DNA of 64,000 bases from Spirosoma endbachense (lineage in GTDB: Bacteria; Bacteroidota; Bacteroidia; Cytophagales; Spirosomataceae). The translations under genes and the position numbers were made by a program. The first letter of the stretch is position 1. Every line of letters starts with the position of its first letter. The notes beneath the pieces are model-generated. The model made no database searches. It was given only the letters and a program-made list of their open reading frames with translations, and was not told where the DNA came from. Positions 54,911-62,594 of this stretch are shown piece after piece. The stretch lies in contig NZ_CP045997.1 of assembly GCF_010233585.1 (NCBI RefSeq), positions 9,943,826 to 10,007,825 of the forward strand, given 5' to 3'.

Positions 54911-55675
54911 GTGCAACTAATTTCATACAACCTAAACGGTATCCGGGCGGCTATCCGCAACGGACTGACCGACTGGCTCGCTCAGGAGCAGTTCGATATC
55001 CTCTGTTTTCAGGAAGTAAAAGCTACTGCCGATGTTGTTGATCTATCGGTATTTGAACAGTTAGGCTATCAATACCATTGGCACGCGGCCGAAAAGAAAG
55101 GCTATTCGGGCGTGGCGACATTCTCGAAAATTCAGCCAACGAACGTAGTCATCGGTTGCGGATTAGCAGTATATGACTGCGAAGGCCGTATCCTGCGCAC
55201 CGATTTCGGCGATCTGACCCTGTTGAACTGCTATTTTCCATCCGGTACGTCGGGTGAGGTGCGGCAAGGTGTCAAGATGGAGTTCTTACGCGATTTTTAC
55301 GATTACGTGCAGGAATTGAGGAAATCCCGCCCGAAAATTATTGTCGTTGGCGACTACAATATTGCGCATAATGCCATCGACATTCATGATCCGGTACGCA
55401 ACAAAAATACGACGGGTTTTCTGCCCGAAGAACGGGCCTGGATGGATCGGTGGTTTGAATCGGGTATAACCGACTCGTTTCGCTACAAACATCCAGACGA
55501 AGTTGCCTATAGCTGGTGGAGTTATCGGGCCGGTGCCCGGAACAACAATAAAGGTTGGCGTATCGATTATGCGTCGGTCACCAATAATCTGCGTGACCAA
55601 CTTGTCGATTGCCGGATGCTTCCCGACGCTGTTCACGCCGATCACTGTCCGGTATGGCTATCAATTACGCCCTAG
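54911..55675 (+). CDS. xth: Exodeoxyribonuclease III
   Basis: A 254-residue AP endonuclease/3' exonuclease. The GTG at 54911 starts directly after the preceding stop (TAA-GTG); the protein reads MQLISYNLNGIRAAIRNGLTDWLAQEQFDILCFQEVKA, with Asn8 and Glu35-type metal ligand. Catalytic residues NCYFPSG, VGDYNIAH and a C-terminal AVHADHCPVWLSI (Asp-His) are visible. It repairs abasic sites. It is co-transcribed with the nucleotidyltransferase pair upstream and ends before a bidirectional terminator. Confidence 0.96.
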   Translation: MQLISYNLNGIRAAIRNGLTDWLAQEQFDILCFQEVKATADVVDLSVFEQLGYQYHWHAAEKKGYSGVATFSKIQPTNVVIGCGLAVYDCEGRILRTDFGDLTLLNCYFPSGTSGEVRQGVKMEFLRDFYDYVQELRKSRPKIIVVGDYNIAHNAIDIHDPVRNKNTTGFLPEERAWMDRWFESGITDSFRYKHPDEVAYSWWSYRAGARNNNKGWRIDYASVTNNLRDQLVDCRMLPDAVHADHCPVWLSITP

Positions 55676-55696
55676 CCTGAATCTGACTCTTTCACA

Positions 55697-55733
55697 AAAA
55701 AGCCGTGCCACAACTGATGTGGCACGGCTTTTT
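55697..55733. terminator. 15-bp perfect bidirectional terminator
   Basis: Arms AAAAAGCCGTGCCAC (55697-55711) and its complement (55719-55733) flank AACTGAT. It separates two convergent genes and shares the GTGCCAC/GTGGCAC core with two longer hairpins in the window. Confidence 0.88.
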
Positions 55734-55736
55734 ACA

Positions 55737-56420
55737 TTAATTGCTTTTCTTTGCTTTGACAGCCTCGACGTTTTTCTTCCGGTTTTCCAGTTCCGTCAGG
55801 GCGTTGGTCTGGTCTACTTTGTTGGTTTCAATGTCCTTCTGAAGTTGCTCTAACTCCTTGGCGTTATCGTCGATTCGCTTTAGCAGGCGCTCTTTTTCTT
55901 TCGCATTTTGCTCGACTGAGCGCTGAAGCTGCTCGCCTTTTTTGACCATTTTCTGGTGATTTTTCTGTGCTTCGTCAAAACCGCCTTCAACGAGTCGAAC
56001 TTCCTGCCCGAACAGGCTTTTATTCGCAAAATCTTTCAGAATCTGCTCAGCCGCCGAGTAACCCGTACCGCCTGTTTTAACATAATTGCCACTTCCCAGA
56101 TCATACGATACAAAAATTGTGGCGGATGTTTTAGTCGATTTTACGGTACTGACCAGATTGATCGGTTCCGACGAAATAGCCTGAATGTCAGCGTTGGGGA
56201 TTCGATACGTACCGCGTGAAGCCGATAGCCGTCCGTAGGTTTTGAGTTGTTCTTCCCAATCTTTTTCGATCTGCTTGCCATCACCCTGTAACGTCAGGTA
56301 CAGTCCGGATAGCTTCGCTTTATCGACCGTTGTTTCGCCTGCGTAAACGGTTTGCGCGTAGGTTTTCCCACTAAAAATAGCCAGAAGGAGAAGAAGTGTA
56401 ATGTGTGATACCAGTTTCAT
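55737..56420 (-). CDS. Exported hypothetical protein with C-terminal coiled coil
   Basis: A 227-residue protein with a signal peptide (HITLLLLLAIFSGKTYAQ), a mixed alpha/beta N-terminal region (about 24-145) and a long C-terminal coiled coil (about 150-225, Lys/Glu heptads, QLQRSVEQNAKEKERLLKRI). I do not recognise a family. Localisation should be periplasmic or outer-membrane associated. The gene ends 4 bp after the bidirectional terminator. It is on the same strand as the PG_1098-like gene 18 bp upstream, so the two may be co-transcribed. Confidence 0.6.
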   Translation of the reverse strand: MKLVSHITLLLLLAIFSGKTYAQTVYAGETTVDKAKLSGLYLTLQGDGKQIEKDWEEQLKTYGRLSASRGTYRIPNADIQAISSEPINLVSTVKSTKTSATIFVSYDLGSGNYVKTGGTGYSAAEQILKDFANKSLFGQEVRLVEGGFDEAQKNHQKMVKKGEQLQRSVEQNAKEKERLLKRIDDNAKELEQLQKDIETNKVDQTNALTELENRKKNVEAVKAKKSN

Positions 56421-56438
56421 AGAGATATATTGTTTAAC

Positions 56439-57659
56439 TTATTGGGTATTAATCTGCTGGGCGTCGAGTTGTTCACTTTTACGGGTGATCAATAATCGCT
56501 TATCGCCATTTTGTAGCGTTGTGGCAAAAATATAGATGTCACCCCCTTCGTGTAAACCCAGCTTTTTACGTAGTTCGGCCACTGACTGCGGGAAGTTCCT
56601 GACGGTCAGATTGGCTTTCATCGCAGGGATAAGCGATTGTACAATTTTTCGGTCCGGCTTGACTACGTCTTCCACCCGAAAGGTGCGGCCAGGAAAATCG
56701 CTTTTTAGCACATTGCTGGTATATAAATGACTATTTGGAGCCAGTTTTGACAGACCGAATCGGTTGGCAATCAGGCGAAATGCTCCGGCTTTCATAACAG
56801 CCGCATTGGGTTCATAAACATACTGCTGTGGATCATTCAGCGTAACGCTGGCTGTCGATTCATCGCCTTTAATAAACTGAAAGACAGCATTACCTGTCGC
56901 AGTCATATTAATGGCTGTTACTACGACTGCCTCCGCAGCAATTGGTTGTTTCCCGATTACCAGCATGATTTCCTTTACTTCATTCTGCACGGCTACAATA
57001 TGCACCGCTTCGACCGTAAACAGTTGTCGGACGGTAAAATCCACATCAAGTAACGGTGATGCCTTTACTAAAATTCGTTTTCCCTTCGCTAATAAAGCTG
57101 AAAGAGTGCCAGGACTGGAAATGTCCGGTTCGCAATCCTCCAGTCGGCTAACTTTTCCTCCCTGTTCGTCCCGTCGGTGTGGGTCGAGATAAATCCAGTC
57201 GGCGGTTTCAGGCCAGTGCGCTATAACCTCCAGACCATTCCCTGTTTGGGTATCCACATTCGATGCGTTCAATAACGGCAGATTATGGGCTGCGAGTTCA
57301 ACCAGTTCGGGTCTTTGCTCTACATACACTACTCGATTGACCCGTTGCGCAAATGCCCACGTGTCTACGCCCATACCGCCTGTAAGATCAAACAGCAACT
57401 GCCCACTCACCAGGGAGGCTTTATAATGGGCAGTACGTTCAGAAGAAGCCTGCTCAACTGATAACGCCGGTGGAAACATAAGCGCATTGTTGGCATACCA
57501 GGTCGGCAGTTTATCGCGGGCTTTTTGGCGGGCGGCAATCTGGGCAATGACTTTTTTGGCGTCAATATCGGCAGGTTGTTTGCGTAAGGACAATGCCCGG
57601 ATATCGTCGGTGATATGGTTGCTGATGAAGAATTTTTCGGCCAAAGAGAGCGTGCTCAA
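56439..57659 (-). CDS. PG_1098-like SAM methyltransferase with THUMP-like domain
   Basis: A 406-residue protein. Residues about 90-260 form a Rossmann methyltransferase: LLFDLTGGMGVDTWAFA, VYVEQRPELVELAAHN and DWIYLDPHRRDE, the DPxRR motif of this group. A C-terminal THUMP/ferredoxin-like domain matches the PG_1098 family found in Bacteroidota. It probably methylates RNA. The specific substrate is unknown. It is 18 bp upstream of the exported coiled-coil gene. Confidence 0.85.
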   Translation of the reverse strand: MSTLSLAEKFFISNHITDDIRALSLRKQPADIDAKKVIAQIAARQKARDKLPTWYANNALMFPPALSVEQASSERTAHYKASLVSGQLLFDLTGGMGVDTWAFAQRVNRVVYVEQRPELVELAAHNLPLLNASNVDTQTGNGLEVIAHWPETADWIYLDPHRRDEQGGKVSRLEDCEPDISSPGTLSALLAKGKRILVKASPLLDVDFTVRQLFTVEAVHIVAVQNEVKEIMLVIGKQPIAAEAVVVTAINMTATGNAVFQFIKGDESTASVTLNDPQQYVYEPNAAVMKAGAFRLIANRFGLSKLAPNSHLYTSNVLKSDFPGRTFRVEDVVKPDRKIVQSLIPAMKANLTVRNFPQSVAELRKKLGLHEGGDIYIFATTLQNGDKRLLITRKSEQLDAQQINTQ

Positions 57660-57774
57660 TGAAATAAGTATTAATTAGTTTTTAATCTATTTTTAATTTG
57701 TTTTTAATTTTGTGCAACGCACTAGATAAGTCCTGCGTTCATCCTGTACAAAACCCACAGAAACTACCTTATTC

Positions 57775-59385
57775 ATGCAACGAGTTAATCCACTCCGTAC
57801 GCTGTCAACTTACAACCTAAGTCTGCTTCGGCAGGATCTTCCGGCGGGACTATCCGTTTTTCTGGTAGCGCTCCCGCTTTGCCTGGGCATTGCACTTGCC
57901 TCCGGTGCACCCCTTTTTTCGGGTTTGGTCGCTGGTGTAATCGGCGGCATAGTTATCGGCTTAATGTCTGGCTCTGAACTTAGCGTCAGCGGACCGGCTG
58001 CCGGGCTGGCAGTTATTGTGGCTGATGCCATTGCAAAAGTAGGTTCTTATGAGGCATTTTTGGTGGCGGTCGTTTTGGCCGGGGTCATGCAATTTGTTTT
58101 GGGAATCATTAAAGCGGGCAGATTCAGTAGCTTCTTTCCCGACAGCGTAATTAAAGGAATGCTGGTTGCAATCGGAATCGTCATTATTTTAAAGCAGATT
58201 CCGCATGCACTGGGGCGCGACAATGATTATGAGGGGGAGTTTGAGTTTCAGCAGCTGGCCGATGGTGAAAATACGATCTCGGAAATTTATCGTGCTATCG
58301 AAACGGCAAGCACCGGTGCTGTTATAATCAGTCTGATTTCTCTGGTTTTCCTGATCGTGTGGGAACGGATAGCCGGGAAGAGCACACGAGCGTTTTTTCG
58401 AAATTTTCCAGCTGCTCTGGTAGTGGTGCTGATTGGCGTGGGACTAAACGAGTTTTTCCGGGTGTCTGTTCCGGAATGGTATTTGGGTGATACAGCGCAT
58501 CAGCACATGGTTCAGATTCCGACCATTTCGCCGGGCAAAAGCCTATTTTCCATTTTCGACTTTCCTGATTTCAGCGTTCTCGGTAACCCACAGATTTATG
58601 GTATTGCCGCTACGATTGCACTGGTCGCCAGTCTGGAAACACTCCTCAATCTGGAAGCGTCAGACCGCCTTGACCCGGCTAAACGGGTTTCTTCAACCAA
58701 TCAGGAACTGATTGCTCAGGGTGTGGGCAATGTGCTATCCGGATTAATTGGCGGGTTGCCTGTTACATCGGTCGTCGTGCGAACGTCGGCTAATATTTAT
58801 AGTGGCTCTAAAACACGGGTTTCTGCGATTTCACACGGCATTATTCTGCTCATCGCTGTCTTTTTAGGTGGGCCCATGTTAAACCTGATACCGCTGTCGT
58901 GTCTGGCCGCCGTACTGATCATGGTCGGTTATAAATTAGCAAAACCCGCAATTTTTCGAAAAACGTACCGGGATGGCTGGAGCCAGTTTGTGCCGTTTAT
59001 GGTGACGGTTATTGGTATCGTTTTCACTGATCTGCTGGTAGGGATCGCGCTTGGCACGGTCGTCGGAATTATTTATGTTCTGTATACAAATTTCCAGTCC
59101 TCGCTCCGGATCGATCGCGATGGACGCAAGGTGCTTATCGAATTTGAGAAAGATCTCTATTTCCTGAGTAAACCACAGCTTAAGGAAGCCCTGGGAAATT
59201 TACAGCCCGGCGATGAAGTCGTGATTGATGGTACGAAAGCCCCCTTCATTGACCACGATATTTTCAACATGCTTCACGACTATCGGGAAACGGCAAAAGT
59301 GCAGGGTATTCACTATGAACTGCATAATGTGGTATTGAATCGACGGAAGCGTATCCGGAACCAGAACGTTAAAGTAAATACGTAA
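57775..59385 (+). CDS. SulP-family anion transporter
   Basis: A 536-residue transporter with about ten to twelve transmembrane helices and a C-terminal STAS domain (about 470-536, LIEFEKDLYFLSKPQLKEALG...VVIDGTKAPFIDHDIFNMLHD). The N-terminal LPAGLSVFLVALPLCLGIALASGAPLFSGLVAGVIGG and later GLPVTSVVVRTSANIYSGSKTR are typical SulP segments. Bacterial members move sulfate, bicarbonate or C4 dicarboxylates; the short STAS and lack of sulfate genes nearby leave bicarbonate equally possible. No carbonic anhydrase gene is adjacent. A terminator follows. Confidence 0.94.
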   Translation: MQRVNPLRTLSTYNLSLLRQDLPAGLSVFLVALPLCLGIALASGAPLFSGLVAGVIGGIVIGLMSGSELSVSGPAAGLAVIVADAIAKVGSYEAFLVAVVLAGVMQFVLGIIKAGRFSSFFPDSVIKGMLVAIGIVIILKQIPHALGRDNDYEGEFEFQQLADGENTISEIYRAIETASTGAVIISLISLVFLIVWERIAGKSTRAFFRNFPAALVVVLIGVGLNEFFRVSVPEWYLGDTAHQHMVQIPTISPGKSLFSIFDFPDFSVLGNPQIYGIAATIALVASLETLLNLEASDRLDPAKRVSSTNQELIAQGVGNVLSGLIGGLPVTSVVVRTSANIYSGSKTRVSAISHGIILLIAVFLGGPMLNLIPLSCLAAVLIMVGYKLAKPAIFRKTYRDGWSQFVPFMVTVIGIVFTDLLVGIALGTVVGIIYVLYTNFQSSLRIDRDGRKVLIEFEKDLYFLSKPQLKEALGNLQPGDEVVIDGTKAPFIDHDIFNMLHDYRETAKVQGIHYELHNVVLNRRKRIRNQNVKVNT

Positions 59386-59459
59386 CTCCGGCTGATTGAT
59401 GGTTAGGTCTTCCTGAAAAGGATAAAATCAACTGGCAGGAAGTTCGACCAAGAGAAATT

Positions 59460-59498
59460 GACACCCCACAGCGCTTAATTTAAGTGCTGTGGGGTGTC
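59460..59498 (+). terminator. SulP terminator, 18-bp stem
   Basis: Arms 59460-59477 and 59481-59498 (one G-T pair) end with GTGTTTTA. It lies 74 bp after the stop codon. Confidence 0.8.
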
Positions 59499-59737
59499 GT
59501 GTTTTATAGCCTCGGAGATTCTTCAAGTAGTGAAAATTCGTACCTATACTGTTGCCTACAGAGTTGCTTAATCAGGTGCCAGCTAGCAGGCCAAAACCGC
59601 TTAATCTATACTTGCTGGTAAGCTATAATTTTATGCCTGATTCTGCTAAATTTAAAAAAGCAAATCCCAGAAAATGCTTCTGGAAATAATTGATAATCAG
59701 GGGGGCTAAAATATTTTTTTATTGATTCTTCAAAAAT

Positions 59738-59767
59738 CACTGACATCTGTCCTATAAGCTTGATAAA
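59738..59767 (+). promoter_or_regulatory. Shared upstream motif of the kinase gene
   Basis: CACTGACATC (59738-59747), 14 unspecified bases and GATAAA (59762-59767) precede the kinase ATG by 62 bp. The same two blocks with the same spacing lie upstream of the repeat protein at 62514-62543. The pair resembles -35/-10 elements, 16 bp apart counting from CTGACA, and may be bound by an alternative sigma factor or regulator. Confidence 0.4.
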
Positions 59768-59829
59768 ATCATTGACAAAGCAATCTGCCTGCTTCCTCGC
59801 AGTCTTCATAACCTTTACTACAGTGTTCT

Positions 59830-61692
59830 ATGCAAACGCAATTTCTAACCTACACACTAAGCCAGAAATTAGGTGAAGGCGGTATGGCAACCGTCTGGTA
59901 TGCTGAGAACTTTCTCGGAAAACGTTTTGCAATCAAAGTGCTCAAACCCGGCATGGAAGGCAAAGAAAAACTGGCCGAGCGTTTCCGGCTTGAGGCTAAA
60001 ATGATGGTCAGTCTAGAACACCCCAATATCCGTCAGGTATTCGACTTTCATGAAGATGAAAATACGATGGCGATCATTATGGAGTATCTGGATGGAGAGG
60101 ACCTGGGGCGCTATCTGATCGAACAGGGGCCCGTCTCTGAACAGCAAGCCGTCCGGTGGTTTACCGATATTCTGGATGCGATGACGTATGTACATCAGAA
60201 AAATTACATTCATCGCGACATCAAGCCTTCTAACTTATTTCTGACCCGCAACGGCCAGATTAAGGTGATGGATTTCGGGATTGCCAAGATCGTTAATGCC
60301 AACCTGGAACTGACCGAAACGCATACCAATATCGGCTCTCCGCAGTACATGAGTCCGGAACAAATCACGACGCCTAAAGCTATTGATTACCGGACCGATA
60401 TTTACTCGCTGGGTGTGACGCTGTATGCGCTCTTAACGGGTAGAAAGCCTTACGATGATTCCTACGGCTCGTCGTATACCGTCCAGGCGGAGATTGTTAA
60501 AAAGCCACTACCGCCAATTCCGGGCGTATCTGATCACGTCAACGCTGCCATCCAGAAAGCCACGCAAAAGAACCCTGCCGATCGGTTTCAGAGTTGCGAT
60601 GAGTTTAAAGACGCATTGATGGGTGTGAAACCCAGTGTGATTGAGCTCGATGACGAAAAAACTCAGATTAAAGACAACACTAATGGCCGACTGAATCTAA
60701 TCGATAATGGTCAGAAAAATGACCTTAACGGTTCGATAGATGACCAGAAAAAACGGACCGACGATGCTATAAAGACGGATGATAAAAAGAAAACAGCGGT
60801 TCAAAAACCAAAGACGCTCCGGAAACTGCTGCTTGTATTTGTAACCATCGCGAGCCTAGGCGCCCTACTTGGTTGGTTCTGGGTTCAGACTGTGAAAGGG
60901 GAAATTACAAAAGGGGTCGAACTGGCCGATAAAGGGGAGTACACCGAAGCGTTCTCCATCCTTTATAAAAACCGTGATTCGCAGTTCATGACGCCCATAG
61001 CCATCAATCATTTAGGGTATATGTACGGAACCGGTACGGGAACGCAGCAGGATTATAGCGAAGCGCTGCGCTGGTACTGGAAGGCCGCCGACAAGGGCTA
61101 TATGCTCAGTTTAAGTAACATCGGAGCTTTATACCAGAACGGTCTGGGAGTGGAGCGGGATTATCAGAAAGCACGGGAATATTATGAACGGGCTGCTGCC
61201 GCTGGTATCGCTAAAGCAAAATACAATCTGGGCGAACTGTATACGAATGGGTATGGCGTTAATCGAAACCTATATGAAGCAGCCCGCTGGTATCGGGAGG
61301 GTGCTGAATTAGGTGATGCCAGTGCACAGTATAAACTTGGGTTGGCTTATCATTATGGAAGTGGCGTGAACCGCGATTATTCCCAGGCTGAATATTGGTA
61401 CCGGAAATCCGCAGAACAGCGCTATGCGGAGGCTCAGAATGCATTAGGTGCTCTTTATTATTTTGGCTACATCGGCGGTAAAGGCATCGACTACGCAACG
61501 GCCCGATTCTGGTATGAGCAAGCCGCCAGACAGAATAATATGTATTCACTGTATAATCTGGGCTATATGTCCGACTACGGCGAAGGCGTTGTCAGGGATT
61601 GGAACGTAGCCGTCGATTATTACAAACGAGCCGCCCGGCTTGGTTATGCAAAAGCCCAGAATCGCCTGAATCAATACTCTATTCGCTGGTAA
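59830..61692 (+). CDS. Transmembrane Ser/Thr protein kinase with Sel1 repeats
   Basis: A 620-residue Hanks-type kinase. Gly loop GEGGMATV (about 15-22), Lys35 in FAIKVLK, catalytic HRDIKPSN with Asp130, DFGIAK with Asp148, and activation-loop end GSPQYMSPEQ. After a charged Asp/Lys linker comes one membrane helix (about 334-353, KLLLVFVTIASLGALLGWFW) and about seven Sel1/TPR-like repeats (about 370-615), such as AKYNLGELYTNGYGVNRNLYEAARWYREGAELG. The kinase should be cytoplasmic and the repeats outside. It lies in a cluster with an FHA protein and a calcium-loop repeat protein. A long hairpin overlaps its stop. Confidence 0.93.
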   Translation: MQTQFLTYTLSQKLGEGGMATVWYAENFLGKRFAIKVLKPGMEGKEKLAERFRLEAKMMVSLEHPNIRQVFDFHEDENTMAIIMEYLDGEDLGRYLIEQGPVSEQQAVRWFTDILDAMTYVHQKNYIHRDIKPSNLFLTRNGQIKVMDFGIAKIVNANLELTETHTNIGSPQYMSPEQITTPKAIDYRTDIYSLGVTLYALLTGRKPYDDSYGSSYTVQAEIVKKPLPPIPGVSDHVNAAIQKATQKNPADRFQSCDEFKDALMGVKPSVIELDDEKTQIKDNTNGRLNLIDNGQKNDLNGSIDDQKKRTDDAIKTDDKKKTAVQKPKTLRKLLLVFVTIASLGALLGWFWVQTVKGEITKGVELADKGEYTEAFSILYKNRDSQFMTPIAINHLGYMYGTGTGTQQDYSEALRWYWKAADKGYMLSLSNIGALYQNGLGVERDYQKAREYYERAAAAGIAKAKYNLGELYTNGYGVNRNLYEAARWYREGAELGDASAQYKLGLAYHYGSGVNRDYSQAEYWYRKSAEQRYAEAQNALGALYYFGYIGGKGIDYATARFWYEQAARQNNMYSLYNLGYMSDYGEGVVRDWNVAVDYYKRAARLGYAKAQNRLNQYSIRW

Positions 61693-61752
61693 TCATCGGA
61701 AGTTGACCTGGAACCATGGCATGATTCCAGGTCAACTTCCGATGATTACCAG
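61686..61752. terminator. 28-bp perfect inverted repeat between kinase and FHA genes
   Basis: Arms 61686-61713 and 61725-61752 flank an 11-nt loop. The left arm contains the last codons and stop of the kinase gene. With no T-run it may attenuate rather than terminate, or mark RNA processing between two related genes. Confidence 0.75.
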
Positions 61753-61798
61753 GGCCGCTGAATCAGTTCTTCGACAACTCTTAATCTTGCCTAACACC

Positions 61799-62485
61799 AT
61801 GACTCCCAATGCCTCCAGGCCACCAGCTCTTCGTGTTATCCGTATCGGAAAAAATAAAGATAACGACCTCGTTCTCGAAAAGCCGGGCATTAGCCGTTAC
61901 CACGCCAGACTCACACTCTACACCGATTTTTTAGCTATGCTGGAAGACCTCGATTCAACGTATGGGACCGAGGTAGACGGGCGTCGGATCGTACAGAAAA
62001 TGATTACGCCCAGTAGCACCGTTGTATTAGGAACAATTGTGCAATTAGATCTGAAATCGATTTTCGATAAAGTCATTACGCCGGTCCCAGTCCCACCGAC
62101 TCCAAATCCAAATCCTCAACCTGTGATTCCTATCGGTGGAGGGGGTAGACCACCCGTGTTTGCCGAAGAATTTAAACGGCTGAATTGGCATTTTGAGCAG
62201 TATTCTGCTGCTAAACAGGAAATCCTAACTGGTGATCCGAAGAAAAAAGCCTGGATTCGCGTAGCTATTGGCTGGGTTCCTTATGCCGGTTTTCCACTTG
62301 CATCGCTGATCGATGCTTATGTCTTCAATACCAGCGAACGAGTTCAGGTGCTGGATGAAGCCTTCCGACGCGATTACAAATGCCCGAACCCGGCTTGCCA
62401 GCAATTTTTAGGGTATATCCCTTTCAACGATTTGCTCCATCAGAGACAGTGCCGGTACTGTAAATGCCTCTGGGTCGACACTTGA
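61799..62485 (+). CDS. FHA-domain protein with C-terminal zinc ribbon
   Basis: The start at 61799 (MTPNASRPPALRVIRIGKNKD) is chosen because the FHA domain begins there and an upstream TTG start would translate the hairpin. The 228-residue protein has an FHA domain (about 10-95, with the phosphothreonine-binding GISRYHARL), a Pro-rich linker (about 97-125), a globular region and a four-cysteine zinc ribbon (CPNPAC...CRYC, about 200-225). FHA domains bind phosphothreonine, so the upstream Ser/Thr kinase is a likely partner. No membrane segment is evident. The stop is inside a hairpin. Confidence 0.85.
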   Translation: MTPNASRPPALRVIRIGKNKDNDLVLEKPGISRYHARLTLYTDFLAMLEDLDSTYGTEVDGRRIVQKMITPSSTVVLGTIVQLDLKSIFDKVITPVPVPPTPNPNPQPVIPIGGGGRPPVFAEEFKRLNWHFEQYSAAKQEILTGDPKKKAWIRVAIGWVPYAGFPLASLIDAYVFNTSERVQVLDEAFRRDYKCPNPACQQFLGYIPFNDLLHQRQCRYCKCLWVDT

Positions 62486-62509
62486 AAAAAAATAAAACTT
62501 TTTTTCAAG
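62481..62509 (+). terminator. A/T hairpin at the FHA stop codon
   Basis: Arms CTTGAAAAAAA (62481-62491) and TTTTTTTCAAG (62499-62509) are perfect, and the left arm contains the FHA stop codon. The long T-run makes it a plausible intrinsic terminator. Confidence 0.6.
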
Positions 62510-62513
62510 TATC

Positions 62514-62543
62514 CACTGACATCGCCATACCCTCTTGGATAAA
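62514..62543 (+). promoter_or_regulatory. Shared upstream motif of the repeat-protein gene
   Basis: CACTGACATC (62514-62523), 14 unspecified bases and GATAAA (62538-62543) repeat the kinase-gene motif, ending 51 bp before the ATG at 62595. This supports a shared regulator for the two genes. Confidence 0.4.
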
Positions 62544-62594
62544 GATATAGAACCCGCTTCAAAAGCGATCCAAACTAGTCAATCATACTAAACC

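Larger units (their letters stand above)
59386..59829. other. 444-bp region between SulP and the kinase gene
   Basis: It contains the SulP terminator and the promoter-like motif at 59738-59767. A 67-codon minus-strand frame (59606-59809) lies here but looks spurious. No other structure is evident. Confidence 0.5.

Noticed and set aside
59606..59809. 67-codon minus-strand frame upstream of the kinase
   Set aside because: It overlaps the shared promoter-like motif and has an unusual aromatic-rich composition without any family; the region is more likely regulatory.
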